This document shows, one piece after another, positions 55,852-64,000 of a stretch of DNA of 64,000 bases. The position numbers and the translations under genes were made by a program. Position 1 is the stretch's first letter. Each line of letters opens with the position of its first letter. A model generated the notes under the pieces. It was not told where the DNA came from. It saw nothing but the letters and a program-made list of their open reading frames with translations, and did not search any database. The DNA comes from Enterobacterales bacterium CwR94 (GTDB taxonomy: Bacteria; Pseudomonadota; Gammaproteobacteria; Enterobacterales; Enterobacteriaceae), in NCBI GenBank assembly GCA_002837195.1, contig KZ478061.1, forward strand, positions 106,382 to 170,381, given 5' to 3'.

Positions 55852-56108
55852 ACTTCCCTCTTGCCTTTACGATACGGTTACGGCTTTAGTCTATTCTGCT
55901 TGTCACAATGTTGCCATGCAGATCATTCAGCTTCCTGATATTAAGCAGATCATGGCATTAAGCGTTAAAGGCACATTTTCGCCATGACCTTGGGGCATCA
56001 TTTATGGTGTGATCGGGTTCAATAAAAACGTAATCAGGTTATACTCCGCCAACTTGATCACTTTATTAACACCAGGTAACGCGCTCCTCGAGGATGCTGA
56101 AACGCACC

Positions 56109-57314
56109 ATGACAAGAAACGTTTCCCCGATTTTGACCACCCTACTGGATACCGACGCCTATAAACTGCATATGCAGCAGGCCGTCTTTCATCATTACCA
56201 CGATATTACGGTTTCCGCAGAGTTCCGCTGTCGCGGTGATGACTTGCTGGGTATCTATGCAGGCGAAATCATTGAACATATCAACGCGATGGCCACCCTG
56301 GCCTTGCGCGATGACGAATACGCCTACCTCACAGGCTTGCCGTTCTTTAAACAGGACTATCTCGACTGGCTGCGCCGCTTCCGCTATGACCCGCAGCAGG
56401 TTCAGGTACGCAATAATCAGGGCAAGCTGGATATTAAAATCGATGGCCCCTGGCGTGAAGTGATCATGTGGGAAGTGCCTTTACTGGCACTGATCAGTGA
56501 AATCGTACACCGGAATCGCTCACCGCTGATCACCGCCGAACATGCGGTGGACCGTTTGCAGGATAAATTGGCTGATTTCCGCAAAGTCACCGCAGGACTC
56601 GATTTATCCCGTTTCAAATTGATGGATTTTGGGACGCGCCGCCGATTCTCACGTGATGTGCAATTGGCCATTGTCCGCGGTCTGCAACAGGATTTTCCGT
56701 GGTTGGTGGGTTCCAGTAACTACGATTTAGCTCGCCAGTTATCGATTGCTCCCGTGGGAACTCAGGCGCACGAGTGGTTCCAGGCACATCAGCAAATCAG
56801 TCCTACGCTGGCAAACAGTCAGCGCGTCGCACTGCAAGCCTGGCTGGATGAGTATCCCGACCAGCTTGGCATTGCACTGACTGACTGTATTACCATGGAT
56901 GCCTTCCTGCGTGATTTTGGCGAAAACTTTGCCCAACGTTACCAGGGCCTGCGTCATGATTCAGGCGATCCTGTTGAATGGGGCGAAAAGGCCATTGCGC
57001 ATTACACTAAATTGGGCATCGATCCGCTGACCAAAACGCTGGTGTTCTCCGATAATCTTGATTTGAATAAAGCCGTGGCGCTGTATCGGCAGTTTGGCCA
57101 GCGCGCGAATGTCATTTTTGGCATTGGTACCCGCCTGACCTGTGATATTGAGCAGGTGACACCGCTGAATATCGTGATCAAATTGGTGGAATGTAACGGT
57201 AAACCGGTGGCCAAACTGTCTGACAGCCCAGGAAAAACCATCTGTCACGATCAATCCTTTGTGCGTGCGCTGCGCAAAGCCTTTGACTTGCCCTTGGTGA
57301 AAAAAGCCAGTTAA
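56109..57314 (+). CDS. pncB: Nicotinate phosphoribosyltransferase
   Basis: A 401-residue enzyme that makes nicotinate mononucleotide from nicotinate and PRPP with ATP, feeding NAD salvage. [19 protein letters not shown] at the start, [15 protein letters not shown] and [20 protein letters not shown] in the middle match E. coli PncB (400 aa). ATG 56109 gives the usual length; ATG 56094 would add five residues and neither has a good ribosome site. No NadR box was recognised upstream. Confidence 0.95.
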   Translation: MTRNVSPILTTLLDTDAYKLHMQQAVFHHYHDITVSAEFRCRGDDLLGIYAGEIIEHINAMATLALRDDEYAYLTGLPFFKQDYLDWLRRFRYDPQQVQVRNNQGKLDIKIDGPWREVIMWEVPLLALISEIVHRNRSPLITAEHAVDRLQDKLADFRKVTAGLDLSRFKLMDFGTRRRFSRDVQLAIVRGLQQDFPWLVGSSNYDLARQLSIAPVGTQAHEWFQAHQQISPTLANSQRVALQAWLDEYPDQLGIALTDCITMDAFLRDFGENFAQRYQGLRHDSGDPVEWGEKAIAHYTKLGIDPLTKTLVFSDNLDLNKAVALYRQFGQRANVIFGIGTRLTCDIEQVTPLNIVIKLVECNGKPVAKLSDSPGKTICHDQSFVRALRKAFDLPLVKKAS

Positions 57315-57520
57315 TCTTGCGCCGGCCTACGCTGGCGCTGCCCTCCACTGCGCATTCCGCGCGTTTTCGCCGATTTACTCTGTCGTTCGTCCCTTTCCCA
57401 GGCGCGAATTTGCGCCAAAGTGTGAAATCTACTTGTGTCCTGTGAGACGCCAAGTAACATAAGCACTCCCCCAAATTCCGGGGTGGATTAACTTTATGAA
57501 CACTATATAGAGAGAAGAAT

Positions 57521-58921
57521 ATGAGCGTAGTGCCTGTAGCGGACGTACTGCAGGGCCGTGTTGCGGTTGACAGTGAAGTCACCGTACGTGGCTGGGTGCG
57601 TACCCGGAGAGATTCAAAAGCCGGTATTTCCTTTATCGCCGTTTATGACGGTTCCTGCTTTAATCCCGTCCAGGCCGTCGTCAATAATTCTTTGAATAAT
57701 TACCAGGAAGATGTACTGCGCCTGACAACCGGTTGCTCGGTTATCGTCACAGGTACGGTGGTTGCTTCTCCTGGTCAAGGACAAGCATTCGAAATCCAGG
57801 CCACTAAACTCGACGTCGTGGGTTGGGTAGACGATCCTGATACCTACCCAATGGCGGCCAAACGTCACAGTATTGAATACCTGCGAGAAGTGGCACACTT
57901 GCGCCCGCGCACCAATTTAATCGGTGCGGTTGCTCGCGTGCGTCACACCCTCGCACAGGCACTCCATCGCTTCTTTGATGAGCAAGGCTATTTTTGGGTT
58001 TCGACGCCGTTAATCACCGCCTCAGATACGGAAGGCGCGGGTGAAATGTTCCGCGTTTCTACATTGGATCTGGCAAATTTGCCGCGCACAGCCGACGGCA
58101 AAGTGGATTTTGATAAAGACTTCTTCGGTAAAGAGGCCTATCTAACCGTATCAGGTCAATTAAACGGTGAGACCTACGCCAGCGCCATTTCTAAAATTTA
58201 CACTTTTGGCCCTACTTTCCGTGCCGAAAACTCCAACACCAGCCGTCACCTGGCAGAGTTCTGGATGTTAGAGCCCGAAGTGGCATTTGCCGACCTGAAT
58301 GATGCTGCCGCTCTTGCAGAAGCCATGCTGAAATATGTCTTTAAAGCGGTATTGGCTGAACGCGCTGACGATCTGGCGTTCTTTGCTGAGCGCGTAGACC
58401 AGGATGCGATTGCGCGCCTGGAACGTTTTGTGGAAGCCGACTTCGCGCAGGTAGATTACACCGACGCCATCGACATTCTGCTGAAAAGTGGCCAGTCGTT
58501 TGAAAATGCCGTGGAATGGGGTATCGACCTCTCTTCCGAGCACGAGCGCTATCTCGCGGAGAAACACTTTAAAGCACCGGTGGTGGTGAAAAACTATCCG
58601 AAAGATATCAAAGCGTTTTACATGCGCTTAAACGAGGATGGCAAGACCGTGGCCGCGATGGATGTTCTGGCGCCAGGCATCGGTGAAATCATCGGCGGTT
58701 CTCAGCGTGAAGAACGTCTGGATGTTTTAGACGCGCGTCTGGAAGAAATGGGCCTGAATAAAGAAGATTACTGGTGGTATCGCGACCTGCGCCGTTACGG
58801 CACCGTTCCGCACGCTGGATTTGGCTTAGGTTTCGAAAGATTAATTGCCTATGTCACTGGCGTTCAAAATGTAAGGGATGTTATCGCCTTCCCACGCACA
58901 CCACGCAATGCGAATTTCTAA
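57521..58921 (+). CDS. asnS: Asparaginyl-tRNA synthetase
   Basis: A 466-residue class II synthetase, the same length as E. coli AsnRS. The N-terminal OB-fold anticodon-binding domain (about 15-100) leads to the catalytic domain with motif 2 [21 protein letters not shown] and motif 3 [25 protein letters not shown] precedes the ATG at 57521. Gene order pncB-asnS-ompF is conserved; the pncB-asnS gap (about 205 bp) must hold the asnS promoter. Confidence 0.97.
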   Translation: MSVVPVADVLQGRVAVDSEVTVRGWVRTRRDSKAGISFIAVYDGSCFNPVQAVVNNSLNNYQEDVLRLTTGCSVIVTGTVVASPGQGQAFEIQATKLDVVGWVDDPDTYPMAAKRHSIEYLREVAHLRPRTNLIGAVARVRHTLAQALHRFFDEQGYFWVSTPLITASDTEGAGEMFRVSTLDLANLPRTADGKVDFDKDFFGKEAYLTVSGQLNGETYASAISKIYTFGPTFRAENSNTSRHLAEFWMLEPEVAFADLNDAAALAEAMLKYVFKAVLAERADDLAFFAERVDQDAIARLERFVEADFAQVDYTDAIDILLKSGQSFENAVEWGIDLSSEHERYLAEKHFKAPVVVKNYPKDIKAFYMRLNEDGKTVAAMDVLAPGIGEIIGGSQREERLDVLDARLEEMGLNKEDYWWYRDLRRYGTVPHAGFGLGFERLIAYVTGVQNVRDVIAFPRTPRNANF

Positions 58922-58957
58922 CTTACGCAATTAATTATAAGAAATTCATATATCTAC

Positions 58958-58990
58958 AAAGGTCGGCTCTGCCGGCCTTTTTTTATTTTT
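58958..58990 (+). terminator. asnS terminator
   Basis: AAAGGTCGGC-TCT-GCCGGCCTTT with one mismatch, then a T-rich run. Confidence 0.85.
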
Positions 58991-59023
58991 GTAAAGTTAG
59001 ATTGGAGTCACAAAGTTCCGTGA

Positions 59024-59085
59024 TTTTTACATTTTGTAATACATATTTTCTTAATGAAACACTATTAGGACATTTGTAGCATTTT
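59024..59085 (+). promoter_or_regulatory. Putative OmpR sites upstream of ompF
   Basis: TTTTTACATTTTGTAATACA, TTTTCTTAATGAAACAC and GGACATTTGTAGCATTTT resemble in order and spacing the F1, F2 and F3 OmpR sites of E. coli ompF. In E. coli, phosphorylated OmpR activates there at low osmolarity and represses at high. Assignment is by resemblance. Confidence 0.7.
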
Positions 59086-59193
59086 AGGGGTAGATTCAGG
59101 TGGGGTCCGATGGAAAGATGCGTGCAGACACAGGAGACATCAAAGTTGCGTAAAGGTTCTTTTTTTACTTTGGAAAGAAATTTTTACGGTAGT

Positions 59194-59240
59194 GGCAGAT
59201 GTCCAAATAACTCCAATGAGGGTAATAAAAAATGATGAAG
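59194..59240 (+). promoter_or_regulatory. ompF leader with MicF-type target
   Basis: The leader from GGTAGTGGCAGATGTCC to ATGAGGGTAATAAAAAATG matches the E. coli ompF region that pairs with the small RNA MicF, including the ribosome site GAGGG. The micF gene itself is not in the window. Confidence 0.6.
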
Positions 59241-60314
59241 CGCAACATTCTTGCAGTGGTTATCCCAGCTCTGTTGGCTGCAGGCGCAGCTAACGCAGCA
59301 GAAATTTACAACAAAGACGGCAACAAACTCGACCTGTACGGTAAAGTTGATGCACGCCACACTTTCTCTGACGACGCAGGTGCCGATGGCGACAAAACCT
59401 ACGTGCGCTTCGGCTTTAAAGGTGAAACTCAGATTAATGACCAACTGACCGGTTACGGCCAGTGGGAATACAATATTCAGGCTAACGGTCCTGAGTCAGA
59501 AGGTGGCGATACCGCTACTCGTCTGGGCTTTGCAGGTCTGAAATTTGGCGACTACGGTTCATTCGACTACGGTCGTAACTATGGCGTGATCTATGACGCA
59601 ATGGCGTACACCGATCAGCTGCCAGTGTTTGGTGATGATACTCAGTACACCAACAACGACAACTTCATGACTGGCCGTTCTAACGGCGTTGCAACTTACC
59701 GTAACAGCAACTTCTTCGGCTTGGTTGATGGCCTGAGCTTCGCTGTTCAGTATCAAGGCAAAAACGAAGGCAGTCGTAGCCGTGTTGACCAGAATGGCGA
59801 CGGCTGGGGTACTTCTGTAGCGTATGACACCGGCATGGGCATTAGCGCTGTAGCTTCTTACTTCGCTGCTGACCGTACTGATCTGCAGGTTCTGGATGGC
59901 AACGGCGACCGCGCTGAAGCATTCGGTACTGGTCTGAAGTATGATGCAAACAACGTTTACCTGGCTGCATTCTACGGCGAAGCACGTAACACCAGCACCT
60001 ACGCATCAACTCTGACTGCTAACAAAACTCAGAACTTCGAAGTGGTTGCACAGTACCAATTCGATTTCGGTCTGCGTCCATCCATCGCTTACCTGCAGTC
60101 TAAAGGTAAAAACCTGGCAGCCCAAGGTGCATACACCGGCGGTGACGCTGACCTGGTTAAATATGTTGATGTGGGTGCCTACTACTACTTCAACAAAAAC
60201 ATGTCTACCTATGTTGATTACAAAATCAACCTGCTGGACGAAAACGACTTCACTCGCGCTGCTGGCATCAGCACCGACGACGTTGTGGGCGTAGGCCTGG
60301 TATACCAGTTCTAA
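59232..60314 (+). CDS. ompF: Outer-membrane porin OmpF
   Basis: A 360-residue general porin with signal peptide 1-22 ([21 protein letters not shown]). The first strand, the PEFG-type loop 3 ([16 protein letters not shown], constriction zone) and the C-terminal Phe (GVGLVYQF) are typical of 16-stranded trimers. Codon use is highly biased, fitting strong expression. The double ATG start (MMKRN) is that of E. coli OmpF. Gene position asnS-ompF-aspC supports OmpF rather than OmpC. Confidence 0.95.
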   Translation: MMKRNILAVVIPALLAAGAANAAEIYNKDGNKLDLYGKVDARHTFSDDAGADGDKTYVRFGFKGETQINDQLTGYGQWEYNIQANGPESEGGDTATRLGFAGLKFGDYGSFDYGRNYGVIYDAMAYTDQLPVFGDDTQYTNNDNFMTGRSNGVATYRNSNFFGLVDGLSFAVQYQGKNEGSRSRVDQNGDGWGTSVAYDTGMGISAVASYFAADRTDLQVLDGNGDRAEAFGTGLKYDANNVYLAAFYGEARNTSTYASTLTANKTQNFEVVAQYQFDFGLRPSIAYLQSKGKNLAAQGAYTGGDADLVKYVDVGAYYYFNKNMSTYVDYKINLLDENDFTRAAGISTDDVVGVGLVYQF

Positions 60315-60344
60315 TTGCCACATTAGAACCTTGGTATATGCCTA

Positions 60345-60370
60345 AAAACGGAGCCTTCGGGCTCCGTTTT
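60345..60370 (+). terminator. ompF terminator
   Basis: AAAACGGAGCC-TTCG-GGCTCCGTTTT; perfect 11-bp stem including the A/T flanks, with a UUCG tetraloop. Confidence 0.92.
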
Positions 60371-60524
60371 GCATTTCAGTGATCCCGTTCGCAATTAGCC
60401 ATTTTAATTCTCCCGCAAAGATTATTTCTTTTTCAGCCAAACGGTTGGCAAGCACGGCTTCTGGCGTTACCCTGTTTTTGTTACTTCACGTTTCATCGCC
60501 TACTTTGAGCTACGGAACCCGCAC

Positions 60525-61715
60525 ATGTTTGAAAAAATCTCAGCCGCACCCGCCGATCCCATTCTTGGCCTGGCCGATTTATTTCGCGCCGATGACCGCA
60601 CGACAAAAATCAATCTCGGTATCGGGGTGTACAAGGATGAAACCGGCAAAACGCCCGTACTGACCAGCGTTAAGAAAGCGGAACAGTACCTGCTGGAAAA
60701 CGAGACCACCAAAAACTATTTGAGCATTGATGGGCTTGCCGATTTTGGAAGTGCCACGCAACGTTTACTGTTTGGCAACGACAGTGCCATCGTAACCAAT
60801 AAGCGTGCGCGTACGGCACAAACCCCCGGCGGTACGGGTGCACTGCGTGTCGCCGCCGATTTTCTGGCGACGCAGACTGCCGTAAAACGCGTCTGGGTGA
60901 GTAATCCAAGCTGGCCAAACCATAAAAATGTCTTTGAATCTGCTGGTCTTGAGGTTTGCGAATATCGCTATTACGATGCCGCTCAGCACACGCTGGATTT
61001 CGCAGGGTTAAAAGAGAGCTTACAGGCAGTACAAGCCGGTGATGTGGTGTTATTCCACGGCTGCTGCCATAACCCAACCGGCATTGACCCTACGGCTGCC
61101 CAGTGGCAAGAATTGGCAGAAATGTCGAAGTCCAACGGCTGGTTACCGCTGTTTGATTTCGCGTATCAGGGCTTTGCTCGTGGTTTGGAAGAAGATGCTG
61201 AAGGCCTGCGTATTTTCGCCGCCCGCCATGAAGAACTGATTGTTGCCAGCTCGTATTCCAAAAACTTTGGTCTGTACAATGAGCGTGTGGGCGCACTGAC
61301 GTTGGTGACTCACACCTCCGACGTCGCCGAAGTGGCCTTTAGTCAGGTTAAAGCCACAATACGTGCTAACTACTCTAACCCACCGGCACACGGTGCTGCG
61401 GTAGTCGCGACCATCCTTAATAATGAGGCTCTGCGCACCCTGTGGGAACAAGAGCTGACAGAAATGCGTGAGCGCATTCAGCGTATGCGTCATTTGTTTG
61501 TCAAAACGTTGGCCGAGAAAGGCGCGAAAGGTGATTTTACCTTTATCACCACGCAAAATGGGATGTTCTCATTTAGCGGACTCACCAAAGATCAGGTATT
61601 ACGCCTGCGCGAAGAGTTCGGTGTCTATGCCGTCGCTTCTGGTCGCGTCAACGTCGCCGGCATGACGCCAGATAACATGTCTGCGTTGTGTGAAGCGATT
61701 GTCGCCGTGCTGTAA
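60525..61715 (+). CDS. aspC: Aspartate aminotransferase
   Basis: A 396-residue PLP enzyme equal in length to E. coli AspC, interconverting aspartate and 2-oxoglutarate with oxaloacetate and glutamate. The PLP-binding Lys lies in [17 protein letters not shown], and [12 protein letters not shown] and the closing [12 protein letters not shown] are conserved. It has its own upstream region after the ompF terminator and a bidirectional terminator after it. Confidence 0.97.
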   Translation: MFEKISAAPADPILGLADLFRADDRTTKINLGIGVYKDETGKTPVLTSVKKAEQYLLENETTKNYLSIDGLADFGSATQRLLFGNDSAIVTNKRARTAQTPGGTGALRVAADFLATQTAVKRVWVSNPSWPNHKNVFESAGLEVCEYRYYDAAQHTLDFAGLKESLQAVQAGDVVLFHGCCHNPTGIDPTAAQWQELAEMSKSNGWLPLFDFAYQGFARGLEEDAEGLRIFAARHEELIVASSYSKNFGLYNERVGALTLVTHTSDVAEVAFSQVKATIRANYSNPPAHGAAVVATILNNEALRTLWEQELTEMRERIQRMRHLFVKTLAEKGAKGDFTFITTQNGMFSFSGLTKDQVLRLREEFGVYAVASGRVNVAGMTPDNMSALCEAIVAVL

Positions 61716-61725
61716 TTGTCGATGA

Positions 61726-61757
61726 GAAAAAGGGCGAGAAAATCTCGCCCTTTTTTT
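61726..61757. terminator. Bidirectional aspC/ycbL terminator
   Basis: GGGCGAGA-AA-TCTCGCCC is flanked by A5 on the left and T7 on the right, so it serves aspC and the convergent ycbL. Confidence 0.92.
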
Positions 61758-62388
61758 ACGCCTGTAGAAAAGGGTTACTGCGCCGCTCTTCGCCCAGCGT
61801 AGAAACCGGACCATGCCCCGGCAGGAAGGTGACGTCATCGCCCAGTGGCAACAGCTTATGATGAATGGATGCAATAAGATCGTCATGACTGCCTTGCGGG
61901 AAATCACTGCGCCCGACGCCACCGCGGAAAATCACGTCGCCTGAAATCAGCAATCGGGCTTTCGCATCAAAAAAAACGATGTGGCCCGGTGTATGGCCTG
62001 GGCACAGCAAAATCGCAAATTCACGCTCCCCAACTTTCACGGTGTCCCCTTCCTGCAGCCAACTGTCCGGCAGGAAAGGTTCACAGCGGGGAAAGCCAAA
62101 CATTTGGCTTTGCGTCGGCAAGTTTTCTAACCAAAATTGATCGGCAATGTGCGGCCCGACGATGGGTACGCCGAAATGTTCAGCCAATTGCCTGGCAGCA
62201 CCAACGTGATCTAAATGTCCATGCGTGAGTAAGATTTGTTCAACGCGAACACCGCTATCAAGCACAGCCTGAATCAATGTCTCTGCATCGCCACCGGGAT
62301 CAACAATGGCAGCAACACGCGTTTGAGGGCACCACAGCAGCGTGCTGTTTTGCGCGAAGGGGGTAACAGGAATAATCTGGTGGTTCAT
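61756..62388 (-). CDS. ycbL: Metallo-beta-lactamase-fold hydrolase YcbL (GloC)
   Basis: A 210-residue protein (E. coli 215) of the type II glyoxalase group in the metallo-beta-lactamase fold. The zinc motif is [11 protein letters not shown] (H-x-H-x-D-H) with further His in [12 protein letters not shown] and LPGHGP. E. coli YcbL (GloC) hydrolyses S-lactoylglutathione, the last step of methylglyoxal removal. It stands between aspC and ycbK; the mgsA gene that makes methylglyoxal lies elsewhere in the window. Confidence 0.94.
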   Translation of the reverse strand: MNHQIIPVTPFAQNSTLLWCPQTRVAAIVDPGGDAETLIQAVLDSGVRVEQILLTHGHLDHVGAARQLAEHFGVPIVGPHIADQFWLENLPTQSQMFGFPRCEPFLPDSWLQEGDTVKVGEREFAILLCPGHTPGHIVFFDAKARLLISGDVIFRGGVGRSDFPQGSHDDLIASIHHKLLPLGDDVTFLPGHGPVSTLGEERRSNPFLQA

Positions 62389-62423
62389 AACGCTCCTGCG
62401 AACCAGGAGCGTCTCAGGAAGGA

Positions 62424-62981
62424 TTACCAGTGACGAACCGGTCCGGTATCAATATGCACAAAGTTACTACGTGGGTAGTATCCTACACCACCGGCCTTCA
62501 TTTTTAACGCCGCTTTGCGAATATTCGTCAGTTGCAAACCTTCGATATGGAAGTCCATCGCTTGCCCCAATGTGTGGTAACTGTGTTTCGCCACACCACT
62601 GCTGCGTTCACGCAGTGAGTTATTGGTCGACAGTGAGCGATAGCCTGATAAGAGCTGCACAGGTTTGCGCGTTTCCAACATGGTTTGTAAGCGATAGAGC
62701 TGATCAAACAGTGAAGGATCAATGCTTTTTACTTTATTTGCCCGAAAATCACGGAAAAAATGATTTAAACGCGCCAACTCATCCTTGTTATAACTTTTGC
62801 CATTGAAGAATTCCGTCTTCAACGTTTCACCTGTGTGCAGATTATTCAGCGTTAGCACACGTGGGCGAGGCGTGGAGAGTGTGGCCATTGCCTGACCAGG
62901 AAGGAGCGCAAGACTCGCGGCAGCCCCACCTAAAACCAGCAATTTACGGCGTTGAGAATCAAATTTATGCATGACGAACAT
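62424..62981 (-). CDS. ycbK: Peptidase M15-family protein YcbK
   Basis: A 185-residue protein with a Tat-type signal ([15 protein letters not shown], twin Arg) and a peptidase M15/DUF882 domain with the [11 protein letters not shown] segment and H-x-x..D-x-H of [13 protein letters not shown] and NFVHIDTG. E. coli YcbK has 182 residues and starts MDKFD; ATG 62972 would match that, but an AGG lies just before ATG 62981. It probably acts on murein; in E. coli its product (also named MepK) is a murein endopeptidase. Confidence 0.92.
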   Translation of the reverse strand: MFVMHKFDSQRRKLLVLGGAAASLALLPGQAMATLSTPRPRVLTLNNLHTGETLKTEFFNGKSYNKDELARLNHFFRDFRANKVKSIDPSLFDQLYRLQTMLETRKPVQLLSGYRSLSTNNSLRERSSGVAKHSYHTLGQAMDFHIEGLQLTNIRKAALKMKAGGVGYYPRSNFVHIDTGPVRHW

Positions 62982-63161
62982 ATTACCTGGGAAGATGACT
63001 AAAAAACAAACAAAAAGCGTTTCGGAGGCAACAATACTCGTCTGACCTGACTGCGTCAACAAAACAGGGACAAGACCGGTCTTGTTTTTAACGACTTAAG
63101 ACCGCTACTTGTCCCTGAAAAATGTTGGATGATACTTTCAGAGTGACTGATTTTTAAGCGT

Positions 63162-64000
63162 TTACAACATCAATTTACCGGCAACAGACATCACCTGCGT
63201 TCCCGAACGTACTGTCTGATCATAATTGTAAATATCTGTACGATATTGCGGTGTACCGTCTTTGGCGACCCAGGCGGTCAGATAGTAGAGATTAACGGGA
63301 ATACGTTGGCGAACCGGAACGAAACGCGTATTTCCCTCTTTCAGGGTGCTGGAGATGCGGGTGTTATTCCAACCGGAGTCTTGCAACAGTAAATTCGCCA
63401 GATCAGAGGCTTTATTCACCCGCACACACCCTGAGCTCAACGCGCGAATATCCTTTTGGAATAAGCCGTGGTTAGGCGTGTCATGCAGATAAATCGCATC
63501 TGAGCTTGGCATATTGAATTTATAGCGCCCCAGTGAGTTGGTGGCACCCGGGGCCTGACGCAGACGGTACGAGAAATTAGCGGCTGATACCATGCTCCAG
63601 TCAATCATTGTCGGATCGATAACGGATGCGTCGTTACTCCAGCCGGACAACATGGTATAGCCATGTTTATACAGATACGACGGGTCACGTTTCACTTTTG
63701 GAATGATGTCCTGACGCACCAATGTTGTCGGCACATTCCAGGGGGGATTCAACACCACATTGTTTAATGCACTGCGCATTAAGGGCGTTTTGCGGTCCGG
63801 GCGCCCTACAATCACACGCGAAGTCAGGATTTCCGAACCATCCACATAGTAAATCAGTGAATAATTGGGGATATTCACCATAATCCCGTTGTGCATATCA
63901 TCCGGCAGCAAGCGCAGACGTTGAATATTCAAGGCTAACAACGCGGCACGGTTTTGTGGCGTCGCATTAAGCCACTCACGGGTACGCGGGCCAATCGCAC
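63162..64000 (-). CDS. ldtD: L,D-transpeptidase LdtD, 5' end outside window
   Basis: The 3' part, about 279 codons, of the YcbB/LdtD L,D-transpeptidase, open to the window end. It has the end of a peptidoglycan-binding segment ([10 protein letters not shown]), then the YkuD catalytic domain with H in [11 protein letters not shown] and the active-site Cys in [13 protein letters not shown]. LdtD makes 3-3 cross-links in murein and helps beta-lactam bypass. It stands in the conserved ycbK-ycbB order; the gap between them is 180 bp. Confidence 0.93.
   Translation of the reverse strand, partial: AIGPRTREWLNATPQNRAALLALNIQRLRLLPDDMHNGIMVNIPNYSLIYYVDGSEILTSRVIVGRPDRKTPLMRSALNNVVLNPPWNVPTTLVRQDIIPKVKRDPSYLYKHGYTMLSGWSNDASVIDPTMIDWSMVSAANFSYRLRQAPGATNSLGRYKFNMPSSDAIYLHDTPNHGLFQKDIRALSSGCVRVNKASDLANLLLQDSGWNNTRISSTLKEGNTRFVPVRQRIPVNLYYLTAWVAKDGTPQYRTDIYNYDQTVRSGTQVMSVAGKLML

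Overview
The window is chromosomal DNA from an enterobacterium (order Enterobacterales). The gene set and order are those of Escherichia coli relatives: glyW-cysT-leuZ next to pgsA-uvrC-uvrY-yecF-sdiA, then wrbA-yccJ-agp-serT-yccA-tusE through sulA-ompA-matP-ycbZ-fabA-rmf-pqi-uup-rlmL-ycbX-zapC-pyrD-ssu-pepN-pncB-asnS-ompF-aspC-ycbLKB. An AHL synthase gene beside sdiA, and lengths and sequences slightly off the E. coli ones, point to the Erwinia/Pantoea branch (Erwiniaceae). I cannot name the species. Compared with E. coli, two distant blocks (the sdiA block and the rutR-ompA block) are joined here, and the rut operon and elf fimbrial genes are absent.

Layout. 1-4242: a decayed prophage in the 3' end of tRNA-Leu(UAA), bounded by 135-bp exact direct repeats. 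It keeps a LexA-box-driven cassette (a small gene broken by an in-frame stop, then a DinI-like gene), an AT-rich OafA-type acyltransferase, a tail fibre gene with a small downstream partner, a truncated tail gene and the last part of an integrase. 4187-8262: the uvrY-uvrC-pgsA-glyW-cysT-leuZ run and yecF. 8335-11340: ydgC, a LuxI-type synthase, SdiA, an extensin-family protein. 11684-19839: cycA, a membrane hydrolase-like protein, rutR without its operon, a DMT exporter, wrbA, yccJ, a succinate-semialdehyde dehydrogenase, and an Agp phosphatase with an unusual Ala/Lys/Glu-rich tail. 20082-30581: serT, yccA, tusE, acyP, rlmI, hspQ, yccU, yccT, mgsA, helD, yccF, yccS, sxy. 30756-38781: SOS-controlled sulA, ompA, matP, ycbZ, fabA with FadR and FabR-like operators, a secreted GH18 chitinase, and rmf (55 codons). 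38227-48709: pqiABC, uup, rlmL, ycbX, zapC, pyrD. 48936-53189: the sulfonate operon ssuEADCB. 53236-64000: pepN, pncB, asnS, ompF, aspC, gloB-like ycbL, ycbK, and ldtD cut by the window end.

How the genes work together: much of the window is housekeeping (DNA repair, cell envelope, tRNA and rRNA modification, chromosome organisation, NAD and pyrimidine supply). The accessory parts are the prophage remnant, the complete quorum-sensing pair, the chitinase and the Agp tail. No CRISPR array, insertion sequence, rRNA gene or clearly new defence system was seen. The most distinctive items are the SOS cassette and acyltransferase kept in an otherwise decayed prophage, the sdiA-luxI pair with an inverted repeat in the synthase promoter, and the Agp fusion-like tail.
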